A stretch of DNA of 15,652 bases from DASRSS01 sp035656335 (GTDB lineage: Bacteria > Actinomycetota > Actinomycetes > Mycobacteriales > Jatrophihabitantaceae): assembly GCA_035656335.1 (NCBI GenBank), contig DASRSS010000299.1, positions 1 to 15,652 of the forward strand, written 5' to 3'. Of the stretch, positions 14,334 to 15,652 are shown one piece after another; the stretch's first letter is position 1, and each line of letters begins with the position of its first letter. The notes below the pieces were generated by a model. It was not told where the DNA came from and searched no databases. It was given only the letters and a program-made list of their open reading frames with translations. The translations under genes and the position numbers were made by a program.

Positions 14334-15652
14334 ATGAAGTTCCCGGGCTCTCGCGGTCGTGCGAGCACGCTGCGTACCCGGTTGGCGGCGCTGGCGCTGA
14401 TCCCGCTGATCGGGCTCGGTGGCTTCGCGGGCGCGGCGATAGCGCAGCGGGCGGGCAGCGCGGCCGACGCCCAGCGCGCCGAAAACCTGCTGACCGGCGC
14501 GGCACGGCTGTCGGACGTGCGCGGCGACCTGCTGCGCGAACTCGTCCCGAGCATGGCGTTCACGATCGTGCAGAACCCCGCGCTGGCCCAGTCGATCGGC
14601 GTCTCCGCGGTCTCGGTGGACGACCTGGGACTGTCGGCCGCCAAGGTGGGCGCGCTGCGCGGGCAGACCGATCGCGCCATCGCCACGCTCGCCCGCGACG
14701 ACCGCTCGCGCCGGCTCGCGGGATCGGTCCGGGCGTCGGTTCAGCAGCTGCGCAAAGACGTGGACTCGGGCATCGGCATCCAGGCCGGCTACGACATCGC
14801 CGACACCGTGATCGGCCGGCTCACCGCTGCCCAGAACGCCGACATCGCCGGCGCGGACCGGGCCAACCTGGTCGGGGCGGCGAATGTCGCGGCCCGCGAC
14901 CTCGAGCGCGCCACGCTCGTCGTGCAGCTCGGCGACCAGGAGCTGCCGCTGCTGGCCGGCAGCCTGTTCCCGGTACTGGGCGGCAGCGGCGCGCAGGCGG
15001 CGCAGAGCTCGGTCGCCGAGTTCCTGTCCGTCTGGGGCGGCTACCGGGCCGCGTACGACGACCTCGCCGAGCAGGCCGCCGACCCGCTCGCCGACGCGCT
15101 GAAGCGGGCCACCGGCACCGCGTCCGCCCGCGCGTTCGACAACACGATCTCGCAGCTCGCGGCGCACCCCAGCAGCATCGGGCCGGCCGTCCTCGTCGAG
15201 CTGTACAGGTCCGGCGAGCAGCGCAGCGCCGCGCTCGGCAAGGTGCTCGACCTCGCCGTCGAGCGCACGATGTCCGCCGTCGCGGCGCAGCGCCGCGCGT
15301 CCGTCGACTCGTTGATCGCGCTCGCCGTGGTCGTCGCCGCCGTGCTCATCGCCTCGCTTGTGATCGGCTGGCGGGTGTTCCTGTCGGTCGCGCGGCCGCT
15401 GCGCGACCTGGCGGCCAGCGCGAACAAGGTCAGCGAGGGCGTGCTGGACGACGTCGTGGTGGACGGCCCGCGCGAGGTCCGCACGGCCGCCCGCGGCCTG
15501 GCCGCCGCGGTCGCCAACCTGCGCAACATCGAGGCGCAGGCCAGCGCCGTCGCGACCGGAGACCTGGACAGCGAGGTGCTGCGCCGGCCGCTGCCCGGGC
15601 CGCTCGGCGAGATCGTCCACGCCTCGGTCGAGACGATCGTCGGCGCCATCCA
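14334..15652 (+). CDS. Second membrane sensor-HAMP protein, paralogue of the preceding GGDEF-EAL protein (3' end outside window)
   Basis: The frame stays open from ATG 14334 to the window edge (439 residues visible, no stop). Layout copies the preceding protein: basic N-terminus, helix (17-37), helical extracytoplasmic sensor (38-325), second helix (326-348), HAMP and linker (349 on). Shared landmarks are LRTRL before helix 1, ENLLT, RELVPS (QELVPS in the first copy), a TD pair, DSG, RLTAAQN, ARDLxRAT, VWGGY, the block LGKVLDLAV, and KVSEGVLDDV in HAMP. The sensor is clearly diverged, whereas HAMP and linker are nearly identical to the first copy. GGDEF and EAL domains are therefore expected beyond the edge but are not seen. 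GTG 14331 is an alternative start; no strong Shine-Dalgarno precedes either. The 64-bp gap shows no clear promoter or terminator, so co-transcription is likely. Confidence 0.8.
   Translation, partial: MKFPGSRGRASTLRTRLAALALIPLIGLGGFAGAAIAQRAGSAADAQRAENLLTGAARLSDVRGDLLRELVPSMAFTIVQNPALAQSIGVSAVSVDDLGLSAAKVGALRGQTDRAIATLARDDRSRRLAGSVRASVQQLRKDVDSGIGIQAGYDIADTVIGRLTAAQNADIAGADRANLVGAANVAARDLERATLVVQLGDQELPLLAGSLFPVLGGSGAQAAQSSVAEFLSVWGGYRAAYDDLAEQAADPLADALKRATGTASARAFDNTISQLAAHPSSIGPAVLVELYRSGEQRSAALGKVLDLAVERTMSAVAAQRRASVDSLIALAVVVAAVLIASLVIGWRVFLSVARPLRDLAASANKVSEGVLDDVVVDGPREVRTAARGLAAAVANLRNIEAQASAVATGDLDSEVLRRPLPGPLGEIVHASVETIVGAI
15426..15652 (+). repeat. Copy 2 of the conserved HAMP-linker block
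   Basis: Gap-free partner of 12707-12933 within the second paralogue. It runs to the window edge, so the true length of the similarity is unknown. Confidence 0.75.

Noticed and set aside
11594..14686. A minus-strand open frame of about 1030 codons, and another at 14016-15620, opposite the c-di-GMP genes
   Set aside because: Translations are low-complexity Arg/Gln/Asp/Gly-rich and have no recognisable domain. They mirror the GC-biased coding strand, which carries clear GGDEF, EAL and HAMP motifs.

Overview
The window is high-GC DNA with strong G/C third-position bias, many GTG/TTG starts, 1-4 nt start/stop overlaps and a DasR/dre regulatory circuit. Together these point to a filamentous actinomycete or a close relative. 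Genus cannot be fixed from the sequence. No tRNA, rRNA, CRISPR array, insertion sequence or phage gene was seen, and no gap between genes exceeds about 190 bp.

Region 1 (1-2017, + strand) is the end of a three-gene operon: the C-terminal part of a CPBP (CAAX-type) intramembrane protease, an ABC ATPase and an ABC-2 permease, joined by ATGA overlaps. It looks like a small exporter unit of unknown cargo.

Region 2 (2034-10858) is the core: an amino-sugar uptake and cell-wall recycling island. A DasR-type GntR/UTRA repressor gene (minus strand) diverges from nagZ-like GH3, a GlmS-type SIS-domain deaminase gene and murQ. These are followed by a second promoter driving a sugar-binding lipoprotein gene, two sugar ABC permease genes and nagA. 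One good dre-like operator (2847-2862, 14/16) and a degenerate one lie between dasR and nagZ; two more lie in the promoter of the binding-protein gene. The enzymes form a near-complete route: GH3 releases GlcNAc (or GlcNAc-1-P), MurQ turns MurNAc-6-P into GlcNAc-6-P plus lactate, NagA deacetylates GlcNAc-6-P, and the SIS protein probably deaminates GlcN-6-P to fructose-6-P. Known DasR ligands (GlcN-6-P, GlcNAc-6-P) are intermediates of this route, so the operon controls its own inducer. Missing from the window are a transporter ATPase (probably a shared MsiK-type protein) and a sugar kinase.

Region 3 (10884-11522) is a lone hexapeptide-repeat acyltransferase gene with what looks like a leaderless promoter.

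Region 4 (11612 to the end) is a tandem pair of paralogous membrane-bound cyclic-di-GMP proteins. The first is complete (sensor-HAMP-GGDEF-EAL); the second is cut by the window edge after HAMP. Their sensors have diverged while HAMP and the linker stay almost identical at the DNA level.

The most interesting points are the pairing of a DasR/DasABC-like chitin-sugar system with NagZ and MurQ in one regulon, which suggests uptake of peptidoglycan-derived sugars; the long perfect stem-loop after the binding-protein gene; and the modular evolution of the twin c-di-GMP proteins.
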